NCBI GenBank assembly: GCA_029782025.1
Contig: JAKOVR010000093.1
Span: forward strand, 1 to 64,000
Length of the DNA: 64,000 bases
Direction: 5' to 3'
From: Actinomycetes bacterium
GTDB lineage: Bacteria; Actinomycetota; Acidimicrobiia; Acidimicrobiales; Acidimicrobilacustridaceae
Below the pieces are notes generated by a model, which was not told the DNA's origin, made no database searches, and was given only the letters and a program-made list of their open reading frames with translations. Positions 50,701 through 57,127 of this stretch are shown in pieces. The position numbers and the translations under genes are program-made. Within the stretch, counting starts at the first letter, position 1; each line of letters begins with the position of its first letter.

Positions 50701-51828
50701 CAGGTCGCCGGCGCGGCCTGCGGCGCCTGCACCGTGGGCGCCAACTCGGTGACCGCACCGCTCGGTGCCATCCCGGCCGGCGGATCCGTGGTCCTGACCT
50801 TCACGGTCACGGTGCCCGCGTCACCCGGGGGCGTGGTGGCCAAGAGCAGCGTCGTGGCCACCTTCGCCCCCGCCAGCACCGGGACGAGCCCGTCGGCGCC
50901 CGACGTCAAGAGCCTGGCGTTGGCCGCCGGGCCCAACCCGGTGGCCAACGACGACAAGTACAACGCCACCGAGGATCAGAAGCTCACCGTCGTCCTGGCC
51001 AACGGCGTGCTCGGCAACGACACCGACGGGCAGAACGACCCACTCACGGCGGCCGTGGTCGACACGTCCAACGCCCACGGCGTCGTGGCACTCGCCGCTG
51101 ACGGGTCGTTCACCTACCAGCCCGCCGCCGACTTCAACGGCACGGCCACCTTCACCTACAAGGCCAACGACGGCACCCACGACAGCAACGTCGCCACGGT
51201 CACGATCGACGTGGCCCCGGTGAACGACGCCCCCGTGCCCGGTGCCGACAGTGCCAACGCCGTCAGCGACGGCAGCGGCACGAGCTTCAAGGTGCTGTCG
51301 AACGACACCGACGTCGACGGCGACACCCTGACGATGGAGGTCACCCAGCAGCCGGGGCACGGGCAGGTCCAGTGCGACCCGCAGGGCAACTGCACCTACA
51401 CCCCCGACCAGGGCTACAGCGGCCCCGACTCGTTCCAGTACGCCGTCAACGACGGACACGTGCCCCACAACAGCGTCGTGGCCTCCGTCCAGATCACCGT
51501 CACGCCCGGCCAGTCCTCGTCCAGCACGTCCTCGAGCACGTCGAGCACGTCGAGCAGCACGACGAGCACGACGGCGATCGACAGCACCACGACCTCCACC
51601 ACCGGCCAGTCGACGACGACCGCCGCGGTCGGCAACAACTCGGGCGGGGGCAGCGGCTCCGGTGGCGGCGGCGGGGCCGGGGCCGGCGGCGGGACGGGGG
51701 CGGGAGGCGGCACCCTGCCGGCGACCGGTTCGGGGACCGCTCGGCTCGTGACCGTCGGCCTCCTCCTCATCGCCCTCGGGGCCCTCTCCCTCACCGCCCG
51801 TCGCCGGGTGGCCGGCCCCCACCACTGA
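47710..51828 (+). CDS. Giant cell-wall-anchored multidomain protein (LPATG)
   Basis: The 1372-residue protein has a signal peptide and a long TolB/WD40-like propeller region (repeats such as VISADGSAVAWDSND and VISADGATVAFVS, to about residue 580). A Calx-beta-like segment follows (TEPSDYTKKTGTLTFKPGET), then CARDB/DUF11-like strands (ADKITYTLTVDNASDTP). Two cadherin-like tandem repeats run from residue 1078 (VLGNDTDGQNDPL, VLSNDTDVDGDTL). A Ser/Thr stalk (~1268-1310), a Gly-rich run and LPATG (1336-1340) with a hydrophobic tail and RRR finish it. A sortase should anchor it as an adhesin. GGAGG precedes ATG 47710. Confidence 0.85.
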   Translation: MATRPTARPALLATPARAVAAVCLLAATLVSITVLRWADRASAGSLSQGSVTMVSANKDRTDSAPTPGGTFGSDQVAVSEDGKVVAFVSKTPAELLVNDPVQLAAGTVTDTNGVEDVFVWDSRVPAPIGPVTTLVSWNASHTGAGGGNINPLSQHPIMAPGGLGIVFESRAKDLTTTPVVSDVNLYAWVPVINDLFPLFLVNVDKTGTTGSNSINTDASIAVSLVPPGAKVAFTSNATDLVTEDSHGLQQVYVRDFVTQSTQMVSLDKTEAAGTVSGADDGMIAANGLRVAFASGGGDIVNGVSGSSGNIWVRDLLLGTTSLVSVNNAGTDGTSGNGNPVISADGSAVAWDSNDVNLSVTPHNGNNHIFYRFGATPVQMVDTDFTGLLGCNLASNNPGLSLTGTTVVFESFCSDITPVGVSDTSSTDVFVRRFPLDLAPVLVSINDAGTASGNAASFICPGGSPPNCGASTNAGITMNADGTAIAFFSAANDIAKAPNSPPPFSNGNVFVRYPYIDKTVNVTTTAAGTNPNGVSRDSVISADGATVAFVSLADDLVTPDTNLASDAYISDLHNKFFIQPITAVTEADGKVTVVVQRTGNNGTTDTVDFETADGIIPSLPIPIGVTDPAPATEPSDYTKKTGTLTFKPGETTKTITIDITDDLTPEQYFELFRIGLKNPGGAGELGLPGPLNEAYVTVIDDDATQDFHVAITQQPPASAHVGDIVTMKAKVSVDSGPDSLDLTTLASGAGTTGFDSVTFPAPPTPIANGSSQEVTFTARLTGTPGSTTNAVQVDATGALGANPAATRNATTSTVTSTDAVTATLAAVDDGDGNPSHVALADKITYTLTVDNASDTPAQLTGLPAGFVAATGSTQFSRTDGSTTVAAHGSTQWTLVVDVDDTDLDGATIDQMPSGITYGMSAFGLSGQAVASTPASISSIVDAPVIAASAHTLTDTNGSPLQPGDSVDVSVTITNSGGAAATSVSITDTLTDLANPTNVQVAGAACGACTVGANSVTAPLGAIPAGGSVVLTFTVTVPASPGGVVAKSSVVATFAPASTGTSPSAPDVKSLALAAGPNPVANDDKYNATEDQKLTVVLANGVLGNDTDGQNDPLTAAVVDTSNAHGVVALAADGSFTYQPAADFNGTATFTYKANDGTHDSNVATVTIDVAPVNDAPVPGADSANAVSDGSGTSFKVLSNDTDVDGDTLTMEVTQQPGHGQVQCDPQGNCTYTPDQGYSGPDSFQYAVNDGHVPHNSVVASVQITVTPGQSSSSTSSSTSSTSSSTTSTTAIDSTTTSTTGQSTTTAAVGNNSGGGSGSGGGGGAGAGGGTGAGGGTLPATGSGTARLVTVGLLLIALGALSLTARRRVAGPHH

Positions 51829-51846
51829 CCACTGGGCCTCACCGAC

Positions 51847-51893
51847 CCTTGGGTGCGTAAGGGTGCGCCATGCGCGCCCTTACGCACCCAAGG
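51847..51893. repeat. 47-bp palindromic element, copy 5
   Basis: Same element as copy 3 with CCATG at the centre. It lies between the convergent adhesin (ends 51828) and polysaccharide deacetylase (ends 51906) genes. Confidence 0.82.
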
Positions 51894-51905
51894 GATGAGG
51901 CCCGG

Positions 51906-52940
51906 TCAGGGGACCACGGCGTCGACGGCCCCGGCCGACAGGCCCGCGGCGGCCACGGCCTCGATGATCCCCGGGAGGGCGTCGGCGTCCCGGGATGCCG
52001 CGCCCACGTGCATGAGAACGATCGCCCCGGGAGCGAGCGCCGCCCGCACCGTGGCCACGATCTGCTCGGGACTGTCGCCCTTCCACCCCCTCGAATCGAC
52101 CGACCACAGCACGTCGTACCGGTAGCCGGCCCGGCCGAGGAGGGCGTCCACGCCGGCGTCGGTGTCGCCGTACGGTGGCCGGAACCACGGCCGGACCGTG
52201 GCGCCGGCCAGCCGGGTGAAGGTCGCCTCGGCCCGGCGCAGCTCGTCGAGACGCTCGGCCTCGGTGAGCGGGGCCGTGCTCGTGGAACGGCCGGTCCACG
52301 AGCGGTGGTCGGCGGTGTGGTTGATGATCTGATGCCCTTCCGACACCATGCGCCGGAAGAGGTCCGGGTTCTGCTCGGCCCAGGTCGCCGTCATCCCGAA
52401 GCTGGCCCGCACGTGGGCGGCAGCGAGGATGTCGAGGATGCGGGCGGCGTTGCCGGTGTCGGACCCGGCGTCGAAGGTGAGGGCGACGATCGGCCGGGAC
52501 GACGACCCCCGGGTCACCCGCAGGGCGGGACCGGCGGGCGTGGTGGTGGTCGTGGTCGGCCGGGGCGTCGTCGGGACCGTGGTGCGGACGGGCGTGGTCG
52601 GTGTCGTGGACGGCGCGACCGTGGTCGCTGCGCTCGACGGCGGGACCGACGTCGTCGGGAGGTAGGTCGGGCCGTCGGTCGGTTGGGTGGTCCCGGAGCC
52701 GTCGACGGTGGCGGGGGTGCCGGGGGTGCCGGGGGTCGTGCCCGAGATCCCGGGGGTCGTGCCCGGGGCGGGCGTCCCCGTCGTGGTGCCGGCCGTCCCG
52801 CTGGTCGGCGGCGAGGCGTCGTCGGTCCGGCCGCACGCCGTCGAGGCCGCCAGTGCGGTCACCGCGAGCAGCGCAACGAGGCCGGCGCGGCCCCGGTCGC
52901 GCGCCCGACTGGCCGGGCGTCGCAGAGCGGGACCGGTCAT
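51906..52940 (-). CDS. Polysaccharide deacetylase lipoprotein (NodB domain)
   Basis: The 344-residue protein has an Arg-rich start, a hydrophobic run with lipobox (ALAASTAC), then ~100 residues of Thr/Pro/Gly-rich linker. The NodB domain is at the C-terminus: IVALTFDAGSD (catalytic Asp and metal Asp), QIINHTADHRSW (metal His pair), RPWFRPPYGDTD, SVDSRGWKGD and GAIVLMHVG. It should remove acetyl groups from peptidoglycan or another wall glycan. Its start overlaps the upstream membrane-protein gene by four bases. Confidence 0.88.
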   Translation of the reverse strand: MTGPALRRPASRARDRGRAGLVALLAVTALAASTACGRTDDASPPTSGTAGTTTGTPAPGTTPGISGTTPGTPGTPATVDGSGTTQPTDGPTYLPTTSVPPSSAATTVAPSTTPTTPVRTTVPTTPRPTTTTTTPAGPALRVTRGSSSRPIVALTFDAGSDTGNAARILDILAAAHVRASFGMTATWAEQNPDLFRRMVSEGHQIINHTADHRSWTGRSTSTAPLTEAERLDELRRAEATFTRLAGATVRPWFRPPYGDTDAGVDALLGRAGYRYDVLWSVDSRGWKGDSPEQIVATVRAALAPGAIVLMHVGAASRDADALPGIIEAVAAAGLSAGAVDAVVP

Positions 52941-53575
52941 GCCGCCTCATCCTGCCGCGCTGGCGCCGGCGGCGCGGCCGACACCGGGGTCGGCATCGGG
53001 ACGAGGACGGCCGGCGCGGCGCCGCCACCGGAACCCCGGCCCCGCCGCTCCGCCCGGCGGTCGGCGATCTGGCCCACGGCCACGGCCGAGCCGAGCAGGG
53101 CCGCGCCGACGCAGATGAACACGCCGAGGATCCCCATGGCGTTCGAGCCGGGCCCCTCGGTGAAGGAGAGGAGCAGGGTGATCACGCCGAGGACCCCGGT
53201 CAGGAGCGCGGCGGAGCGCAGCCGGTGGACGGCGAGCACGGCCAACGGCAACGCGGTGGCGAGGATGGCCACCGCGCGCACCGGGCCTCGCTGGTCCTCC
53301 ATCCGCACGAAGGCGTCCCACGACGAGCTGACCAGGTCGAAGGCGGCCACGGCGCCGACCAGGACGGACGCCACCCACGTCGCCGGTCTGGGCCGGAACC
53401 ACGCCAGCGCGACGACGGCCAGCATCGGCACCACCCATGACGCCGCCAGCACCGCCCCTTCCATCCCTCCCGGCTCGTCCATCGCTTCGCCGACGACGAA
53501 CAGCACCCCGAGGCTCGTGAAGAGCAGGAGCAGGCCGATGCCTGTCCACTCGAGGGTCCGGGCGAAGATCGACAT
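52937..53575 (-). CDS. Integral membrane protein, unknown
   Basis: The 212-residue protein has about six membrane helices: WTGIGLLLLFTSLGVLFVVG, VLAASWVVPMLAVVALAWF, WVASVLVGAVAAFDLV and later LTGVLGVITLLLSF. A cytosolic Arg/Gly/Pro-rich tail follows. No family is recognised. ATG 53575 follows a strong AGGAGGTG box. It is translationally coupled (4-base overlap) to the polysaccharide deacetylase gene, so it may take part in the same envelope process. Confidence 0.65.
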   Translation of the reverse strand: MSIFARTLEWTGIGLLLLFTSLGVLFVVGEAMDEPGGMEGAVLAASWVVPMLAVVALAWFRPRPATWVASVLVGAVAAFDLVSSSWDAFVRMEDQRGPVRAVAILATALPLAVLAVHRLRSAALLTGVLGVITLLLSFTEGPGSNAMGILGVFICVGAALLGSAVAVGQIADRRAERRGRGSGGGAAPAVLVPMPTPVSAAPPAPARQDEAA

Positions 53576-53749
53576 GGCGCACCTCCTCGTTCCGGCTGCC
53601 GGCAGCAGCTCGGGAGGCCTACCTCCAGCATGGTCGACGCCGGCCCCGGCCGGCAGGGTCGGACGACCTTCAGATCGCACCGCCGGGAGCGGAGCCGTGG
53701 GGCCGTTCGACCCTGCCCTGCCGGCGCAAGGTCGGCGCACGATCGAACC

Positions 53750-54490
53750 ATGATGATGCGCCGCATGCACCACCGGCGCCGGTCGATCTCCCTGGCCGGC
53801 GTGGCCGCCACCGCCCTGATCGCCGCCTGCTCGAGCGGGTCGGGCACCGGTGGACCCACCACCTCCGGCGGCGGCCCGGCGACGACGCCGGTGTCCGCGT
53901 CGGGCACGACCGGCACCGCCGCCGCCGGACGGTACGTGACCACGGACGGCTCGCGACCGACCCGCTTCCCGGACCTCCGACAGGCGGTCGGCCCGGCCAC
54001 CATCGACGCCCCGCTGGCATCGGTCCGGGCCACGCTCGAAACCGAGATCGGGCCCGTGGCCGAGGATCTCCCGGCCACGGACGCAGGCGAGACCGGCCAC
54101 CGGCGGCTCATCTGGCGGGCGGGCGGCGGTTCCGTCGAGGTCGCGGTCAACGAACCGGCCGCCACCGTGGACTACGTCACCGTGTCGAGCCCGGCCGGCT
54201 CGGGGCTGCGGGTGGCCCTGTACGGGGGGACGGCGGTGGGGACGTCCACCCTCGGCGAGGTCATCCGGGCGTTGGGACCGCCGACCGACCCCAACCCCCA
54301 GGGCGACTACGCCGCCATGTGGATCTACTGCGACGACAACGAGGTGATCGGCCTGAAGGTCAACGACCGTGAACCCAGCGGGCCGGCCACCCCGACGGCC
54401 GATCCGGCCCAGGTGATCCGGTGGGTCGACGTGTTCCACTCGGTGGGCCCGACCACCGAGTGCAACGGCCCCGCCGCCCCCGGGCGATGA
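53750..54490 (+). CDS. Lipoprotein of unknown function
   Basis: The 246-residue protein starts with three consecutive ATG codons (MMMRRM), a basic stretch and a lipobox (TALIAAC). A Gly/Thr/Ser linker leads to a globular domain of about 160 residues with RRLIWRAGGGSVEVAVN, VALYGGTAVGTSTLGEVIRALG and DYAAMWIYCDDNEVIGLKV. The last segment resembles the end of small beta-helical lipoproteins, but I do not recognise the family. It leads into the cupredoxin-like gene. Confidence 0.65.
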   Translation: MMMRRMHHRRRSISLAGVAATALIAACSSGSGTGGPTTSGGGPATTPVSASGTTGTAAAGRYVTTDGSRPTRFPDLRQAVGPATIDAPLASVRATLETEIGPVAEDLPATDAGETGHRRLIWRAGGGSVEVAVNEPAATVDYVTVSSPAGSGLRVALYGGTAVGTSTLGEVIRALGPPTDPNPQGDYAAMWIYCDDNEVIGLKVNDREPSGPATPTADPAQVIRWVDVFHSVGPTTECNGPAAPGR

Positions 54491-54512
54491 CGACCGTCCC
54501 GGACCCGATCGC

Positions 54513-54518
54513 TAGCCT
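54513..54518 (+). promoter_or_regulatory. -10 hexamer TAGCCT of the cupredoxin-like gene
   Basis: TAGCCT ends 7 bases before the GTG at 54526, favouring this start over the ATG at 54487 that overlaps the previous stop. Confidence 0.5.
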
Positions 54519-54525
54519 CGCCGCT

Positions 54526-55044
54526 GTGCGCCGACCTGTCCCGCCCCGCCCTTCGGCCGCAGCTGTGGCCGCCGTCCTGCTGGCCCTCGTGCTGTCCGGC
54601 TGTGGATCGAGCGGGAACGGCCCGGCGCCGGCATCGACCACGGCGGCGGGCGCCGGGGCGACCAGCGGTGTGCCGGCCTCCCGCGTCCTGTCCCCGGGGA
54701 CGACCCGCGCCAAAGGGACGTGTGTGTCCCGCATGCCGGGCGAGGTGCTCGCCGCGATCGACGCGGTGGTGCAGTTCAGTACGAGCCAGGTGTGCCCCGG
54801 CTACGTGACGGTGCGGCCTGGCACCCCGGTGACGTTCACCAACGAGGACGCCGTCGCCCACACGGTGACGATCCAGGAGGGCACCCTCCCCGGAGGGAAG
54901 ACGATCGCCTCTGGCTCGGCGCCGCCGGGCGGGAGCTGGGTGCAGCCGTTCGACACGCTCGGGTCCTTCACCTACGTCCTCGACGCCATCCCGTCGTTCC
55001 GGGGGACCGTCGAGGTCACCGACGGCACGATGACCGGCCACTGA
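54526..55044 (+). CDS. Cupredoxin-like lipoprotein lacking most copper ligands
   Basis: The 172-residue protein has a lipobox (LLALVLSGC) and a single cupredoxin-like beta-sandwich: GYVTVRPGTPVTFTNEDAVAHTVTI with the N-terminal His ligand, and GSFTYVLDAIPSFRG at the C-terminus. In type 1 copper proteins the last loop reads YxCxxHxxM. Here Cys, His and Met are replaced by Leu, Ile and Phe, so a type 1 site cannot form. A structural or different metal-binding role is likely. An ATG at 54487 overlapping the upstream stop is an alternative start. Confidence 0.72.
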   Translation: MRRPVPPRPSAAAVAAVLLALVLSGCGSSGNGPAPASTTAAGAGATSGVPASRVLSPGTTRAKGTCVSRMPGEVLAAIDAVVQFSTSQVCPGYVTVRPGTPVTFTNEDAVAHTVTIQEGTLPGGKTIASGSAPPGGSWVQPFDTLGSFTYVLDAIPSFRGTVEVTDGTMTGH

Positions 55045-55062
55045 GGTCGGCCATCGCGGGCC

Positions 55063-55557
55063 TCAGCTCGGCGCGGTGGTCCCCCCGAGCGGGATCGGGT
55101 CCATCCCGAGCTTGCGGTGGTCCCAGGAACGCACGCGGTCGACGTCGATCCGCACGGCCACCCGCTTGTTGAGCATGAACTCGACCAGCGGCTTGACCTC
55201 CTCGGAGTACGGCCCGTTGTAGCGCTCCCACACGCTGACCCCGACGGCCCAGAGCGCCTCCGGGTCCTCCACGATCTCCGCCGTGCCCTCGAGGGCGACA
55301 CCGCGGAGCGTGTCGTAGGTGAGGCCGTCCTCGATCATGCAGGTGATCCGGTTGTCCCGCCGTAGGTTCACGGCCTTCTGGGACCGGCTCTTGGTCTCGA
55401 ACCAGATCTTCCCGTCGATCACGGCGAACCACATGGCGACGAGGTGCGGATGGCCTGTCGGCCCGTTGGTCGCCATCGTGGCGGTCCGGCTCTGTTCGAT
55501 GAAGGCCGCGACCTCGGCGTCGTCCATGACGATCTGCGAACGTTGGTTGGTCCCCAT
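55063..55557 (-). CDS. PPOX-class F420/FMN-dependent protein
   Basis: The 164-residue protein has the split-barrel pattern: RTATMATNGPTGHPHLVAMWF, DGKIWFETKSRSQKAVNLRRD and ITCMIEDGLTYDTLRGVALEG. It is related to the PPOX protein at 198-638 but longer, with a C-terminal helix and strand (VRIDVDRVRSWDHRKLG). It probably binds F420 and reduces a small substrate. ATG 55557 follows GGAGG with 6-base spacing. Confidence 0.83.
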   Translation of the reverse strand: MGTNQRSQIVMDDAEVAAFIEQSRTATMATNGPTGHPHLVAMWFAVIDGKIWFETKSRSQKAVNLRRDNRITCMIEDGLTYDTLRGVALEGTAEIVEDPEALWAVGVSVWERYNGPYSEEVKPLVEFMLNKRVAVRIDVDRVRSWDHRKLGMDPIPLGGTTAPS

Positions 55558-55620
55558 CCGGGCCTCCTGGCGGTGAGCGGGCTGACCCCCGACCCTACCG
55601 AACCGGCGCCGCCCCGCCGA

Positions 55621-55730
55621 TCGCTGGTGCAGGTTCCCGGGCCAGCGATGTCGCTGGTGCGGTTTCCCGGGCTGGGGCCGCGCAGATGCACCGGCGATCT
55701 CGTCGGGGCCGAACAGATGCACCGGCGATC
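55621..55730. repeat. Dispersed element, copy 2 (two direct plus two inverted ~30-bp units)
   Basis: TCGCTGGTGC followed by GGTTCCCGGGC-like sequence occurs at 55621 and 55651. In opposite sense CAGATGCACCGGCGATC occurs at 55683 and 55714. The right half aligns with the reverse complement of 14419-14460. The unit lies in the 205-base gap between the PPOX and amidohydrolase genes; whether it is mobile or regulatory is unknown. Confidence 0.6.
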
Positions 55731-55762
55731 CCCGTGCCCGCCGCGCCGATGGGGCGGGGCGA

Positions 55763-56932
55763 CTACTCGATGCCGATGGACTCGGGGCCGATGCGCTCGA
55801 CGATCGGGGCCAGGGCGTCGAGGTCGAGCGAGTAGCACTCGGCCGCCGTGGTGCCGATCATCTGGCGGGCCTCGGTCGCGGGGATGTCGCCGAAGGTCTC
55901 GCGGAGCGCCTCGACGGTGTGGGGCCAGGTGCCCTCGTGGTGCGGGTAGTCGTTGCCCCACATGAGGACCTCGACCCCGATGTCGTGACGGAGCACGACC
56001 TCCTTGCGGGCCATCACCGACGCACCGATGCGGACGTTGCGCCGGAAGTAGTCGCTCGGCTTCATCGACAGGTGCCGCGTGAAGGCGTCACCGAAGCGCT
56101 CGGTGGCGTGGGAGCCCTCGAACTTGCGGTCCATGCGGGTGAGCAGGTCGGGCACCCACCACGCCCCGTTCTCGGTGACGCAGAACTTCAGCGCCGGGAA
56201 GCGCTCGAACACGCCGCCCCAGATCAGGTGCCACAGCGGGCGCGACGCCCACCACGACGCCTCCGTGGTGAAGATGCCGGCCGCGCCGGGCAGGTCCCAG
56301 CCGCCGAAGTCACCGACCGCGCCCGAATGGGTGTGGACCGGCAGGTCGAGGTCCTCGCAGACGGCCCAGAACGGGTCGTACTGCGGGTGGTTGTAGGGCG
56401 GCCGCTCGTGCCACACCGAGGGGATCAGCACGCCCTTCAGGCCTTGGTCCTTGGCCCACCGGGCTTCGGCCACCGCGATCTCGGGGTCCTCGACGGTGGG
56501 GATGATGGCCAGGCCGATGCGCCGATGCGGCTCGTCGGCGCAGAACTCGGCCAGCCACCGGTTGTGGGCCCGGGCCCCGGCCAGGAGGCGCTCGGGGCGG
56601 GCGCCGGCGTGGGGCGCCAGGCCGGCGCCGAACGGCGGGGCGTTGCCGTCGGTCGTGCCGTCGGGGAAGAGCACCTCGGCCGCGATCCCGTCGGCGTCGA
56701 GCTCCTTGGTGCGCTGGGCCGAGTCCCACGCCCCGGTGAGCCCTTCGGCCAGCTCGGCCTCCCGCTCGTCGAGGAAGTCGGCCACCTGCTCGCGGAGCTT
56801 GTCGCCCTGCGCGGCCAGGCGGGCCAGCTGGCGGTCGTAGGCCTCGCGGTAGTCCTCGTCGAGGTAGTCGCGGTAGCGGCCGCCGGGGAGGCCGGCGTGG
56901 CAATCGGAGGAGACGATGAGGACACGGCTCAC
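55763..56932 (-). CDS. Amidohydrolase-family enzyme (decarboxylase-like), copy A
   Basis: The 389-residue protein is a TIM-barrel amidohydrolase-2: VLIVSSDCHAGLPGG at the N-terminus, LPVHTHSGAVGDFGG (metal His), LKFCVTENGAWWVPDLL and LMWGNDYPHHEGTWPH (catalytic Asp-x-x-His region). The family includes ACMSD-like decarboxylases and hydrolases; the HxH of typical members is DCH here. GTG 56932 follows AAAGGGG. A palindromic operator lies 61 bases upstream, shared with the second amidohydrolase gene. Confidence 0.82.
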   Translation of the reverse strand: MSRVLIVSSDCHAGLPGGRYRDYLDEDYREAYDRQLARLAAQGDKLREQVADFLDEREAELAEGLTGAWDSAQRTKELDADGIAAEVLFPDGTTDGNAPPFGAGLAPHAGARPERLLAGARAHNRWLAEFCADEPHRRIGLAIIPTVEDPEIAVAEARWAKDQGLKGVLIPSVWHERPPYNHPQYDPFWAVCEDLDLPVHTHSGAVGDFGGWDLPGAAGIFTTEASWWASRPLWHLIWGGVFERFPALKFCVTENGAWWVPDLLTRMDRKFEGSHATERFGDAFTRHLSMKPSDYFRRNVRIGASVMARKEVVLRHDIGVEVLMWGNDYPHHEGTWPHTVEALRETFGDIPATEARQMIGTTAAECYSLDLDALAPIVERIGPESIGIE

Positions 56933-56992
56933 GGGAGGACCCCTTTCACGGGTGATCTGCTGCCCCAGTGGTATCACGCCGGCGCCCCGCTT

Positions 56993-57021
56993 GGCAAGAC
57001 ATTCTCCGATACTGTCTTGCC
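56993..57021. promoter_or_regulatory. Operator A of the amidohydrolase regulon
   Basis: GGCAAGACA (56993-57001) and TGTCTTGCC (57013-57021) form perfect 9-base arms around 11 bases. The sequence AAGACATTCTCC followed by GTCTTGCC recurs at 60135-60162 before the second amidohydrolase, at almost the same distance from the start codon. Confidence 0.7.
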
Positions 57022-57127
57022 TCATCGGGGCGAGACGGCACCTGAGAAACGTCTTGTCCGGGGTCCGACCAGGGTGGCGCGGAGGACGGCGATGCGCCGG
57101 ACCGAGCGCGCCACCGCCGCGTCGTGC

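Noticed and set aside
55621-55730. CRISPR array
   Set aside because: Period is about 30 bases but units change orientation after two copies and there are no distinct spacers or cas genes.
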